Below, piece by piece: positions 10,396 to 47,141 of a DNA stretch of 64,000 nt. The stretch is from Siderastrea radians (lineage: Eukaryota; Cnidaria; Anthozoa; Scleractinia; Rhizangiidae). The stretch covers positions 21,319,233 through 21,383,232 of the forward strand of contig OZ024895.1 in the NCBI GenBank assembly GCA_964017195.1. Direction: 5' to 3'. A program made the position numbers and the translations under genes. Each line of letters opens with the position of its first letter. Positions within the stretch are counted from its first letter, which is position 1. The notes beneath the pieces are model-generated. The model was not told the origin of the DNA, searched no databases, and saw nothing but the letters and a program-made list of their open reading frames with translations.

Positions 10396-11236
10396 GCACT
10401 TGTCATCGGCTTCCCCGAGGGGGGGACCCCGGGCTATATGAGGGGGAATTGGGGACTTTGTGGAAGCTTTGCAAAAAATATGAACTACTATGGTGGGGGA
10501 AATGTGGGGACATAGATTTATGATGTCTAAACTCTCGGGGAAAATGTGGGGATCTTTGCTTCTAACAAAGCGAGGGGAGATTGGAAGCAAGTTGTGTTTT
10601 CGCTCGATTGATGAAAAGATTAGAAAAAGTTTGCAGGTGAGAATGACAAGGTGTGTGTTAAATCCATCGGTTATTTTTTTTTCTGTGCATGAAACAGACC
10701 ATCAGTGAAATATCTCTATGAACAGAACAGTAGAACAGCTAGTGGAGAATTCAGGAGAGAGAAAGTTAGCAGAGAACTCAGGAGAGAGAAAAGAACTGTT
10801 AAACTGAAGAACGTAAATGAGGCGCCTAAGTATAGGTCTAATCTTTCATGAAGTAAAGTGTTCTTAAGTGCATTGTGTTTAGAGAGGCATGGAGCAAATG
10901 ATCCATGATCATGGTATGTTCTTTATTATCATTTGCCTATACATAACTATACAGTTGTAGTGGAAGAGGTTTAGAAAAGCTTGTGGACTATTCGGGGCCA
11001 AAAAATAAGCGTTAAATTTTTCATCAGAATGTTTATTGTCTCGAGCTTTTGATAAAAACTAAAATGAATTGCATCTTCAAGTCTTGTTGGTTGTATGGCG
11101 TCCCCCTAGAATACTGGGATCTTAGCTAGAAAAAAATCCCCCACTAGTGAGGAAATACAAGAACTTTGAAATGGACAATTAGAAAAGTCCCCATATCAGC
11201 CAGGGGTCCCCGCTTGGAGAAGCCGATGACAAGTGC
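10396..11236 (-). mobile_element. TIR element, copy 2 of an inverted pair
   Basis: It starts GCACTTGTCATCGGCTTCC at 10396 and ends GAAGCCGATGACAAGTGC at 11236. Its interior matches copy 1 in reverse: for example, the block with ATGAACAGAACAGTAGAACAGC pairs with the block near 9975-10005, and GAGGCATGGAGCAAATGATCCATG pairs with the block near 9850-9875. Together the two copies form a fold-back of about 1.7 kb. Confidence 0.75.
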
Positions 11237-12119
11237 TTCCCTCTTGCTTCAGAATTGGACTTCATGACCTTCAGCCTGCTCGAGAGCGACTTTATCTTAA
11301 CACCATTGTTGATTATTGGTGAGATGGGCTTGACGCGCCTTTTCTGACACCACCATTTCAATGCAAGCTTATATAAGCTTAAGCTTAAATCGTTTTTGCT
11401 CCTACTTCACTTTCAAACATTTTCAAAAATGGCGGCCTGTTCAACAAACAATTAGATGTCTGGACGTGTCTGAAAGGNNNNNNNNNNNNNNNNNNNNNNN
11501 TACGGGCCACCGTAGAAAGGTACGAACTTATCAACACTTTATCTTACCTTCACACAAGAAAACTTCATTTTCCCGCCAAATACCAAGACTTCAACTTTAT
11601 ACTAAGTGCGAACTCACGGGCGCATTAACTGAACTGGAGAAGTGCTAATCGATGCGAGTCCCAACACTTCGCGCTCACTGGATTTTCATGACGTCACCGC
11701 TTCCCCTGGTCACGTCACTAGGCCGGTTTTAGGCCCATCTACCTGTAAACAAAAAGACACATACGGTTATAAGCCAGGCCACCCTCTAGTTTTCCTTGTT
11801 TCCTTAATATTGAGCACTCTCACAGAACACTGTACTACTTCAAACACAAAATTGGGAAAGATTGCGGAACAATAACTTTATTACTACCTTACAGTGGAAT
11901 CCCGGTTTTTCGAACCATGGCACGTTTTCCTTGGTTTTCTTCAGTCAAACACTGTAATGTTATATAGAAAGAACTGCTAAAGGCAAAACCACAGCGACAA
12001 ACCAGTGAGGAGTGCCGGATCTGGTGTAGACCTGGATCAGTAAAGCTGGAGCTGGAGCTCTTCCCAACGTTTCCACTGTTATACGTAAGAATATAAGCAT
12101 TCTTCAATCTTCCACTCGT
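11237..12119. other. Non-coding interval with repeat fragments
   Basis: It contains the N gap and, at about 11985-12050, a segment whose reverse complement (TTTACTGATCCAGGTCTAC ... TTTGTCGCTGTGG) matches 16795-16855. It is therefore a dispersed repeat fragment in inverted orientation. No protein-coding gene is supported. Confidence 0.4.
11478..11500. other. Assembly gap (23 N)
   Basis: A run of 23 undetermined bases. The sequence on both sides continues without an evident repeat edge, so the true gap size is unknown. Any open frame read across it is unreliable. Confidence 0.99.
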
Positions 12120-12770
12120 TGCAAACAAACATTCCCGTCTCCACCCATCGTAGCTTATAAACGTAGCCCTAACCTACGTGATCTACTCGTTAAAAGCACT
12201 TTGCGTGACCGTATTACACCACAAAAACCACCATCTGGCATTTCTAAATGTAGACATCCGCGCTGCCTCACCTGTCCGTTCCTACAGCAAGGCCAACTCA
12301 AGTACAGTTTTTCCGCCACCAAAGAAGAACGACATATCTCTGACTCCCTAAGTTGTAAATCTAAAAACTTAATATACCTTATTGAGTGTAAAAAATGCGG
12401 AAAACAATACATCGGAGAAACTAAGCGCCAACTTAATGAACGCTTTGGTGAACATCGCCGCTCTATCCTCAATCACAATCAGCTAATCAACCCCACCCCT
12501 ATTTCAGAACATTTTACCCAAAAGCACGCGAGGCCTACCTTATTGATAAAGCCATGACACTTGAACCTCGCGGTATAAATAGACGCGATGAACTTAATTA
12601 GTTACTTTTCAACTTTTCGTAGCCTATCATTTTCTGTTATGCTTTATTTCAAACCCATATATGTAACGGTCATCTTGTAATTGTATTCACTTTTCCTTTT
12701 TAGCCCCCGTAGAAGGTTTGTTTTGCAAACTGAAATATCGGGCAAATATATCACGTAATTTCATTTCTGT
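12120..12770 (+). mobile_element. Penelope-like retroelement fragment with GIY-YIG endonuclease
   Basis: A plus-strand frame (open from about 12130 to the TGA at 12555-12557) encodes a Cys/His-rich linker (CRHPRCLTCPF) and a GIY-YIG nuclease core (LIYLIECKKCGKQYIGETKR, then LNERFGEHR). This is the endonuclease that nicks target DNA in Penelope-like elements and lies C-terminal to their reverse transcriptase. Near 12525 the reading frame shifts: the expected C-terminal tail (EAYLIDKAMTLEP...NRRDELN, stop at about 12601) is in another frame, so the copy is broken. The reverse transcriptase is missing. The 3' part (12700-12760) shares a GAAGGTTTGTTTTGCAAAC segment with 16653-16671. Confidence 0.75.
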
Positions 12771-13189
12771 TTCCATTTTAATTTCTTAATCTTTTCGCCG
12801 TAAGGATCAGTTTACTGTTGTTTACTCTCACTGTAATGTTACCCTCGATTTTTCGAAACTCTCTACATTTCGAACCAATTCTTGCCTCCCATGGAAGAAA
12901 TTATAAGAAATTTACCTTCGATTTCTGGAACCCGCAGGAGAGTACAAGTAGTTTTCACATGAATGGTCACACTTTAGGTTTTTCTTCACAGACTCAAAAG
13001 TTAGACCAACCCTCTTACAATGATAGCGAAGATGAACTCTGAGCTTCCGTTTGGTTGCGTTCCGGTTACGTTCGTGTTGTTACAGGTTTGATTTTGTTCT
13101 TAAAATTGAAATGAATTCGATTTCTTATTTCGTTTTAAAACTTAATTTAAAGCTAGTAAATTAAAAACGTTTTTCGATCAACATTGCTG

Positions 13190-14057
13190 TGGCTCATTTC
13201 GAAACGTTTCTTTTATTCCGCTCATAAGCCCCTCCGCCTATAAGCCCACCCAAGACCCCTTACAAAGTTGTATAAGCCCAGGGCTTATAAGCGGCAGTTA
13301 ACGGTATTCCTCGCAAAAGACAACCGACATAATTTGTTGCAGCCTGGCTTTTAGGTTCACTCGAAGGTTGCGCGAAGGGCATGGAAGAATGGTCTGCGGT
13401 TCATAAGCAATTTTCAATATGGCGTACTGAGCAAGCGCAAAGATCGAGAAAAACAGCGTGTAGAAAGAGAAGAAAGCCGTTCAAATTGGACTCGCAAAGA
13501 TCGCATTGGGCAAATTTATTGGACAAAATGACGAGGTTATATATTTTACAAAGTAAGATGTACGAAGGGTAATTCTTACGTTCAAATTTAACTCCTCTGG
13601 ACCTTGCGCCCCGCTGTACTGTTTTGATCTCCTCACCGGAAGCGTGCAGAGGCCAACGTATGAAGCCGTCATGAAGATAATGTAGCCTGTTCCAGGCGTT
13701 CAGATAGTGGAGCGCGAGCGAAAATTATGGAACAGACTAAGGTAATGGCTCAGTCAATTCCAAGCGTGACCATCCCCCAGTCATTGGTCATTTTGTTGGT
13801 CTTAAATTTTTCAACCTGGGGGAATTTTACATTTTGACTATTTAAGCTAAATTCCTGCCTATTTTATTTGATTTCATGATTTCAAGGAGAGATCTGATCA
13901 ATTAAAAAAGCACGTATTATTATTTTACTAGCTCCCTCCCCTCGCATGTTGTTTCCGTATTTTTTGCTTTCCCGCCGTATTCACACATTCACACGTGCTA
14001 ACCGTGATAGGCGACGGTGATGGCAGCTTAGAGGACTTTAGCATATGTAATTGCATC
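13190..14057. other. Gene-free interval
   Basis: No coding region is supported. Short open frames (13381-13572 and its antisense) lack domains. The sequence is anonymous between the Penelope-like fragment and the Mutator-like element. Confidence 0.4.
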
Positions 14058-14066
14058 GAGGCCGAG

Positions 14067-15108
14067 TACCCTGCAAGCTGAGGTTTCTTGGTCGCCCTAT
14101 GTTCCGACGGACGAATTAGTAACCTCTGGGCAAAACATTCTCGTCCCCAGAGCTGCGATCTTGGCCAGCGTAGCGCTGGCCAAGATCGCAGCTCTGGGGA
14201 CGAGAATGTGCGCAAAAATGTCCGATTTCCTGTCGTGCATGCGCAACATTCGTCATACGCATCGTCACTTCCTGTCTTGCATATTTTCTGCGCTTATACG
14301 TCATCTTGACCAAAGCGTCACTTGCACCGGGTTTATTTGAGCGTTACTTTCAACTCAAATCTCAGTAAAATAAACCTTCATCGATTTCTGCCTCGTCTGC
14401 CGATTTTCTGGCGCGGGAAAAATGACAAAAGTCAGCTGTCGTAAGGAAAAGAAAAAGAATCTGTCGCGTACAGCAGATTTGCTAGCGTATCACAGCGTCA
14501 CAGTGCGTGCACTTTTGACAACATTCACAGTATGCGGAGGCTTTAAACCGGTTGATACCCGGTTAGAAACCAGTATTTCTAATTAATCGTATCTAAAACA
14601 AAATGCTCGAATGTGATTGGTTTAATACGTAATTGGAGGGTGATCACGTGGGTGTCCAATTACAGCTGTCCAATTTGAACTTTTGTAATTGAATAGCTGT
14701 AATCGGACAACTACGCTGTGCGTGCGTCAATCAGCTGCCGGGCACTGAAGTGGGTTCTTTTTATAGCTGTTTCTCCACTGCTTGCAAACTAATATAAAGT
14801 AAAAATATATCCCCGGCGGGCACGTAGATTTTCCTAATCTCGATTAATTGGGAATGGACTTCGCGTCGTACAATTCAGGGGTAATCGTACTCGTAATTTC
14901 AAATCGTCCTCGCGCTTCGCGCTCGGCTGATTTAAAATTACTCGCCCGATTACTCCCCGAATTGTACTCCACTCAGTCCAATTACCATTACTAATTCGTC
15001 CAAAATCCTGGTCGGCGGAAGATCCAAGAAATCGGACGGTTTTGCGCAGAGGTTACTTATTCGCCCGCCGGAACATAGGGCGTCCAAGAAACCTCTGCTT
15101 GCAGGGTA
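14067..15108. mobile_element. Non-autonomous Mutator-like element with 9-bp TSD
   Basis: A 1,042-bp element with ends TACCCTGCAAGC and GCTTGCAGGGTA and long imperfect terminal inverted repeats (about 14067-14135 against 15036-15108). It is flanked by an exact 9-bp target-site duplication, GAGGCCGAG, at 14058-14066 and 15109-15117. A 9-bp duplication with long TIRs is the hallmark of the Mutator (MULE) superfamily. No transposase is present. An inner fold-back spans about 14870-14971 around a CGCGCTTCGCGC centre. A second, smaller element is nested at 14136-14208. Confidence 0.85.
14136..14208. mobile_element. 73-bp palindromic MITE, CATTCTCGTCCCCAGAG family (nested)
   Basis: An almost perfect hairpin: CATTCTCGTCCCCAGAGCTG runs to its complement CAGCTCTGGGGACGAGAATG, with a central GGCCAGCGTAGCGCTGGCC. 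It is flanked by TGGGCAAAA (14127-14135) and TGCGCAAAA (14209-14217), a 9-bp duplication with one mismatch. The partner TIR of the host element (15036-15048) shows the ancestral TGCGCAAAAC, so the element inserted into the older 14067-15108 element. Confidence 0.85.
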
Positions 15109-15768
15109 GAGGCCGAGTAGAAGATAAATTTTCACTTGTATTTTGAAAGTTTTCACAAAATTTGTAAAAAAAATAAATAAATGAAAATACAAGTGGAAAT
15201 TTATCCTTAATTCTACAAGGACTCAATGCGATTACTTGTTTATAACACAGAGGGCAAAATTTTCGCAAAACTTTCTATCCCGTCGAAATACAATCAGTGG
15301 GCTCTCAGAATAAGAGTACCCGCTCGTAAACAATTCACTACACACGCAGTTTAACTGTTGCTCAGCGTACAGAACAAAAAAGACTGTCTATTATGCACAT
15401 ACCTTCATCTTGAGAGATAAATACAATTCTAGTTCATTGACAAAACAAACTTAAAGCTCAAACTAAGTAAATTTTATTATACTACGGCTGAGTTGCAGAG
15501 CTTCCTCTCGCTCGCTGAACGAAGGAATTCAGTAGTTTTCAGACAACTAACCATTTGTTGTTTCCCGTAAAACATTGAGGTTTACCTTTTGGAATTTCTT
15601 TTCGAGCTATCACCCGATTTCTATACCATTTTTGCCAACCAACCCGGCTAAAAAGTCAAACTCTAAAGAGATATCCTTTTACAAAATAACAAACTTTCGA
15701 GAGAATTATATCAGGCTATGCAAACACGGAGCAAAATTGCACAATATTTTTGGCAATCGAAAAGATAC

Positions 15769-15944
15769 AGACTGCGAGTAGTCTCTAATTTTGGCGATGG
15801 GGATTGTGGGGCGGGCAAAATACACATGCGCGCGCGCGAAATTTGGAGGAGAAGGGAGCGTGTCTCCTCCAAATTTCGCGCGCGCGTGTGTATTTCGCCC
15901 GCCCCACAATCGCCATCGCCAAAATTAGAGACTACTCGCAGTCT
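15769..15944. mobile_element. Long-palindrome MITE with 10-bp flanking repeat
   Basis: About 80 bases from AGACTGCGAGTAGTCTC onward pair almost perfectly with the right arm ending GACTACTCGCAGTCT. The arms include alternating CG-rich tracts (GCGCGCGCGCGAAATTTGG). The loop is about 12 bases. The ten-mer ATCGAAAAGA occurs at 15756-15765 and 15945-15954, consistent with a target-site duplication separated by three extra bases on the left. It has no coding capacity. Confidence 0.8.
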
Positions 15945-16014
15945 ATCGAAAAGAGGTGGGAGCCAACAAGCCTAAGCAACTCACTTAGCTGACGGGAATC
16001 GAATCTCACCACTT

Positions 16015-16510
16015 ATTCCTGGTACGGGATCTGCAACAACTTGACTTCACATAGGACTTGACTTCAAACAGTTTAGGCCCGATTCAAACGTGTAACTAGA
16101 TATGTGCCGAAGCTATGCAAATTAGCAAAAACACTAGCATTTGCTTATTTGCAATAAGTTCGGCCGCATGCGAAGTTCGTCAAATCAAGATGCGAACAAA
16201 TAGGTCAACTTGATGCGCATCCGCTGTGAATGAACATACAATTACAAGGGCACTCAATTTACACTATCGGTTGCTCGATTGTGTCGCTATACAAAGAATG
16301 CTGAATAAAGTCAACTTAACTTGCCCAACAAAAGGAACAATACAAAATACATGGAAGTTAACATTTCGCAAAAACGAAATCAATATTCAAAGAAATCTTA
16401 TCGTCTATTATAAAACTAGCTTCCATACAGAAAGAGAATAGAAATAGCAGCTAAAATACAACTAAAAACGTCTGCTCTATTATGCAACGGAGCGCTTTTC
16501 AGAAAGTGCA
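16015..16510 (+). repeat. Dispersed repeat, copy 2 (uninterrupted)
   Basis: A direct-orientation homologue of 2917-3530 without the hairpin insert. The ends of the similarity are GGTACGGGATCTG and AACGGAGCGCTTTTCA. The two copies differ by substitutions and small indels throughout, so they are old. No known element family was recognised. Confidence 0.6.
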
Positions 16511-16559
16511 AAACAGACCGTGATGAGCTACTTAATGACACTTCTTGTTCAGCTGCCAA

Positions 16560-16870
16560 CGTATTATACTCATTTATTTAAAATTTTTAAACTTTTATGT
16601 TAACGGTCCTGTAACGTATTTACTCATTGATTCTACTTTTGTAGCCCCTGATGAAGGTTTGTTTTGCAAACCGAAATATCGGACAATTTGTTTGTTTCAA
16701 ACATTTTTTTACTTTACGTATTTCGTCTTCTATGTCTTCGTTTCTTTAACTGCCGTAAGGATCAGTCGTTCCGTATATTTTTTTACTTCAAATGTTTTAC
16801 TGATCCAGCTCTACTTAAGATCAGGCAACTCTCAACTCCTTGTCGCTGTGGTCCTTCCAGTTTATAAACT
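16560..16870 (+). mobile_element. Penelope-like terminal fragment with hammerhead-like motif
   Basis: Homologous to the 3' part of the Penelope-like fragment at 12640-12820. Shared blocks are GAAGGTTTGTTTTGCAAAC and GCCGTAAGGATCAG. It holds the arrangement CTGATGA (16648-16654), a six-base-pair stem GGTTTG/CAAACC, then GAAA (16673-16676), which is the core and stem II of a hammerhead ribozyme. Penelope-like elements are known to carry such motifs in their terminal repeats. Stem III and the cleavage site are not clear, so activity is doubtful. Confidence 0.5.
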
Positions 16871-17039
16871 TTGTACAAAACAGCGAATAAAGCTAAGAAC
16901 ACATCATGGGAAAACATCAGAAACTTTCGCTCTTTTATTCGAATATAGTAAATGCATCTAACTAATAAATGGTGTTGTAAGACTGGTTTTGTGTAAGTGA
17001 AATTGAATTGAAGCATCTCAGTGGAGTAAGCCTAGCCTG

Positions 17040-19347
17040 GAAAGGCATTTTTACCTGTAGAGCCTCGTTGTCATGGTAAAACACCCTTTATATACAACAA
17101 CAAGCTTTATTACCAAATAGAAAAAGGAAAAAAAGTTAAACTTTACAATATAATATATTAATACAAAAATAAGTAATGTTTACTCAGGATAACTATAAAG
17201 CTAATCGAGCTGAGTAAAACTAAGTGATGTTTAAGTACAGAGGTAGGTTGGCACTAAAGCTTGGTGAAAGCAATTAATTAGTCAATTAAAAAAAGACGAA
17301 AAGAAGAAATAAAGAAAATAAATAAATAAAAATAAATAAATAAAATAAATAAACAACTACCAGTTGAAGACTCATGAACAGTAAGACTGTAAGTCTTACT
17401 GTTCACAGTAAGACTGTAAGTCAGTACACATGACCGGTTTGGCGATGCCTCCATATCAGAATTTGTCCTGACCACATTTCAGGCCTCATCTGTGCCAGGT
17501 TTGGTGTTTTCTTCACAAAGTGCACGATTTCCACATATCCACCTGACCAATAGGCCCTCTTCCTTCCCCACCCCATAGGGTATCGTAGCAGGAGCCCTTA
17601 ACCCGGAGCGAAAACCTCCCATACTAAGCCTTTGTCACAGCATTTTTACAGACCAGGTTATTTTTAGACAGGTTTACAATTACTTTTTCCCGCGAAAGTT
17701 TAAGTTTTGTTGCGCTTGAGTCCGCGTCCCTTCAAAAAAAGCGGCCATAGTTCGTTCTTTCTCCTTCTAAAATGCCCAATTCGTAACGCAAGGCATAACA
17801 CAAGGCTGATAAAGCTTGTGATTGGTTAGCAAGGCTCCTTCGGAAATCTGAATTCGCGGGAAATTTAGTCTGAAAATAAACTGGTCTGTGAAAACGCCTT
17901 GACTCGAATATAGGGCAGCTGCGCGCTCAGGGTTATGGGCTCCCGATCGGCCTTGTACAGTTATACGGATGTTTCTTCGTAGTAGGTTGTTCAAGGTCAC
18001 TGGATGATTGACTGGTTACAAAAAAATGTTTGACCGTAGTTTTTCTTGGGGACATGGGAAGGTTATTGTAATGCCTCTACCGCGCTTATATTCGGAGATC
18101 TTAGGGGCACTAGAAAGTGTTTTGCAATCGATCAAAAAGTTACATGTTTTGAGAAATGGTGGCCTGACTGATTGTTGTACTTAGCAATTTTCAAGAGGGT
18201 TTTGGACATGATACGAATCAAAATACGCCGCCGGAGTAAATTACACGCATGATAATGACTTTATTTGGTTATGAAAAGTCTGTCATTAAGTTCGGCCTTT
18301 TGTTTCAGTTCACGCATTTGAAATCTAGCTCATATAAAGAGGGGGCAAAAACGATAGAATCTACACCGGGTCAATTTTGGTGAATCAAAACATTTAGCGC
18401 TGAAAACAAGCTTAGCTCATACACAGGTAACGCATTTTATAAAACGCATGGCATTTGTTATTGTATTGTAAAAACACTGAAAATGCGAGGGCTGTAACTC
18501 TACTTCCTCTCATTTTTCTCTGACCTCTGCTAGCAGGGAAGAGATTTCAGAGGTTTCATTCTAACAACTACGGTTTAAGTTCTTGCTCATTTTTGATATA
18601 TGTATTTTTTTGATACTTCCAGAATAATGTTACGAATTCATCAGTGTAGTTCTTAAACCTATTAAATGGCCCACAAATTAAATCCAGCTTGTAAGGACCC
18701 GTCTTTGAAAAAACCACAGGTTTTCTTGTTCTTCTTGAGATCTGTTTACCATTTATGAAGAGAATTTCAGCTGTCAGTAATCCCATTCTAGCATAATGTT
18801 TCTTCAGTCTTTAATATATTCAAGTTCAAATGACTGACAAAGCTTTGTAATGAAGAGTCACATGGGAACGAAAAACGAATGTCATAAAAATCATATGCAT
18901 CTGTTGTCAAGATGAGCAGAGCAGCTCTGCGTCGAACATGTTCATGTTTTGTAATATTCCTCTGAGTTCCAGGTACTTACATTGCGGGCCGGGGGGGGGG
19001 GATCTCTATAAAGTTTTTTATTATGTGGCTGAACTGGTCCGCGCTGAAAAGGAGCTTTCTGATTGGTTCTGATTGGTTCCCTGAGCGGTCCGCATTTTCC
19101 TATACGAACCGCTAAGATGGACCGCCAATGAAAAGATCTCACCAAATCGTGTTTTGGAAAGATTTCTGAAGAGAGGACAGTTTTGAATGAAGTAGAAACC
19201 TTGTTCTTGCTTTCATTCCAGTAAGTTTGGCAAAAACTTTGCGAAAATCGTTTGTTCCCTTCTTTCGTCTTTGTAACGAGCGCTTAATAATAGAAATACG
19301 CTTTGCTGTTCGCAAATTTGTAATGAGCCATAATAATAAATCCTAAA
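17040..19347. other. Gene-free interval with simple repeats
   Basis: It contains an A-rich TAAA/AAATA simple repeat (17285-17352), followed by a short hairpin with a partial repeat of GTAAGACTGTAAG (17378-17424). A CTGCTAGCAGGGAA sequence near 18527-18540 resembles one end of the Mutator-like family seen elsewhere in the window, but no matching partner end is visible. A G9 run lies near 18992. No coding region is supported. Confidence 0.5.
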
Positions 19348-19499
19348 TTGAACTAGCTTGTTCGTTCCCTATTGGGAAGATATTTGTCTCGTACTTTTTT
19401 TTGGAAGTTTACGGACCGAGCCGAAGGCGAGGTCCATAAACGTCCAAAAAAAATGAACTCGACCAATATCTTCCCAATATAGACCGCATGCTAGTTCAA
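19348..19499. mobile_element. Fold-back element
   Basis: An imperfect inverted repeat of about 152 bp. The ends TTGAACTAGC and GCTAGTTCAA pair, as do ATTGGGAAGATATT and its complement and the TTTTTTTGGAAGTTTACGGACC tract with its counterpart. The centre is GAGCCGAAGGCGAGG. It is probably a non-autonomous DNA transposon. Confidence 0.65.
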
Positions 19500-19934
19500 T
19501 AACGTTTACACGACGGGGAGGCTCCGCCCGGAGGTTCAAATCCTTACCCTTTAGTGAACTAATTTTTACCAAAATGGCACCCCTTTCATATACCTGGAGC
19601 AAAATTGCACCCCTTTCTTGTACCTCAAGGACAAGCCAAAACAATCGAATTTCCGATAATCACCACATTTTCCCCGGCCTTTCAGTCGTTAACCTTTTAT
19701 GTGTTTCGTGCTGTCATTTCTGCCAAAATTTGGCACCCTTGATATACTTCGCTTTAGCCGATTTTGTAACCCTTTCGTATACTAAAATGACAGTTTTCCC
19801 TACCCTACTGTAGGGAGTACCCCCGGGATTGTGGGTACTGAGGGGAAAGAAAGCTGGAAAAAACTTAGTGTAGGTCTTCCTCTGGTGTTTCGTCGTCTTC
19901 TTTGGCGAGAAAAGGAAAAAGAGAAAAATATCGT

Positions 19935-20007
19935 CGCCCAACGTGGGGCTCGAACCCACGACCCTGAGATTAAGAGTCTCATGCTCTACCGACTGAGCTA
20001 GCCGGGC
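19935..20007 (-). tRNA. tRNA-Lys-CTT: tRNA-Lys (anticodon CTT)
   Basis: The minus strand gives a complete 73-nt cloverleaf. The acceptor GCCCGGC pairs with GTTGGGC (two G-U pairs), the D-arm is GCTC...GAGC, the anticodon stem is TGAGA/TCTCA with loop CTCTTAA (anticodon CTT), and the T-arm is GTGGG TTCGAGC CCCAC; the discriminator base is G. Boxes A (TAGCTCAGTCGG) and B (GGTTCGAGCCC) are intact. There is no intron, and CCA is not encoded, as usual in eukaryotes. On the minus strand a T run (complement of AAAAA at 19924-19928) follows within about 10 bases and can serve as the pol III terminator. It reads codon AAG in the cytoplasm. It lies head to head with the U2SURP gene. Confidence 0.95.
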
Positions 20008-20134
20008 TGATATGACAACAAGCGTAAATTCTTAGGTATATATTCTTTTGTCATTTAACAATTGAAGTAATCATGCGCAGTAACGCATTAGAGTAAAGCA
20101 TCTTGGGTAGCATGCTGTGTTCTCCAACCATGTA

Positions 20135-47127
<26,993 letters not shown>

Positions 47128-47135
47128 AGAGGAGC

Positions 47136-47141
47136 AATAAA
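47136..47141 (+). terminator. U2SURP poly(A) signal
   Basis: A canonical AATAAA nine bases after the U2SURP stop, followed by an A/T-rich stretch. A second AATAAA overlaps the stop codon itself at 47123-47128. Confidence 0.7.

Noticed and set aside
12155..12472. Minus-strand frame opposite the Penelope-like endonuclease
   Set aside because: It is a shadow of the plus-strand GIY-YIG coding sequence and has no domain of its own.
18527..18540. CTGCTAGCAGGGAA as the end of a fourth Mutator-like element
   Set aside because: No inverted partner end or 9-bp duplication could be found nearby, so only similarity of one end is seen.
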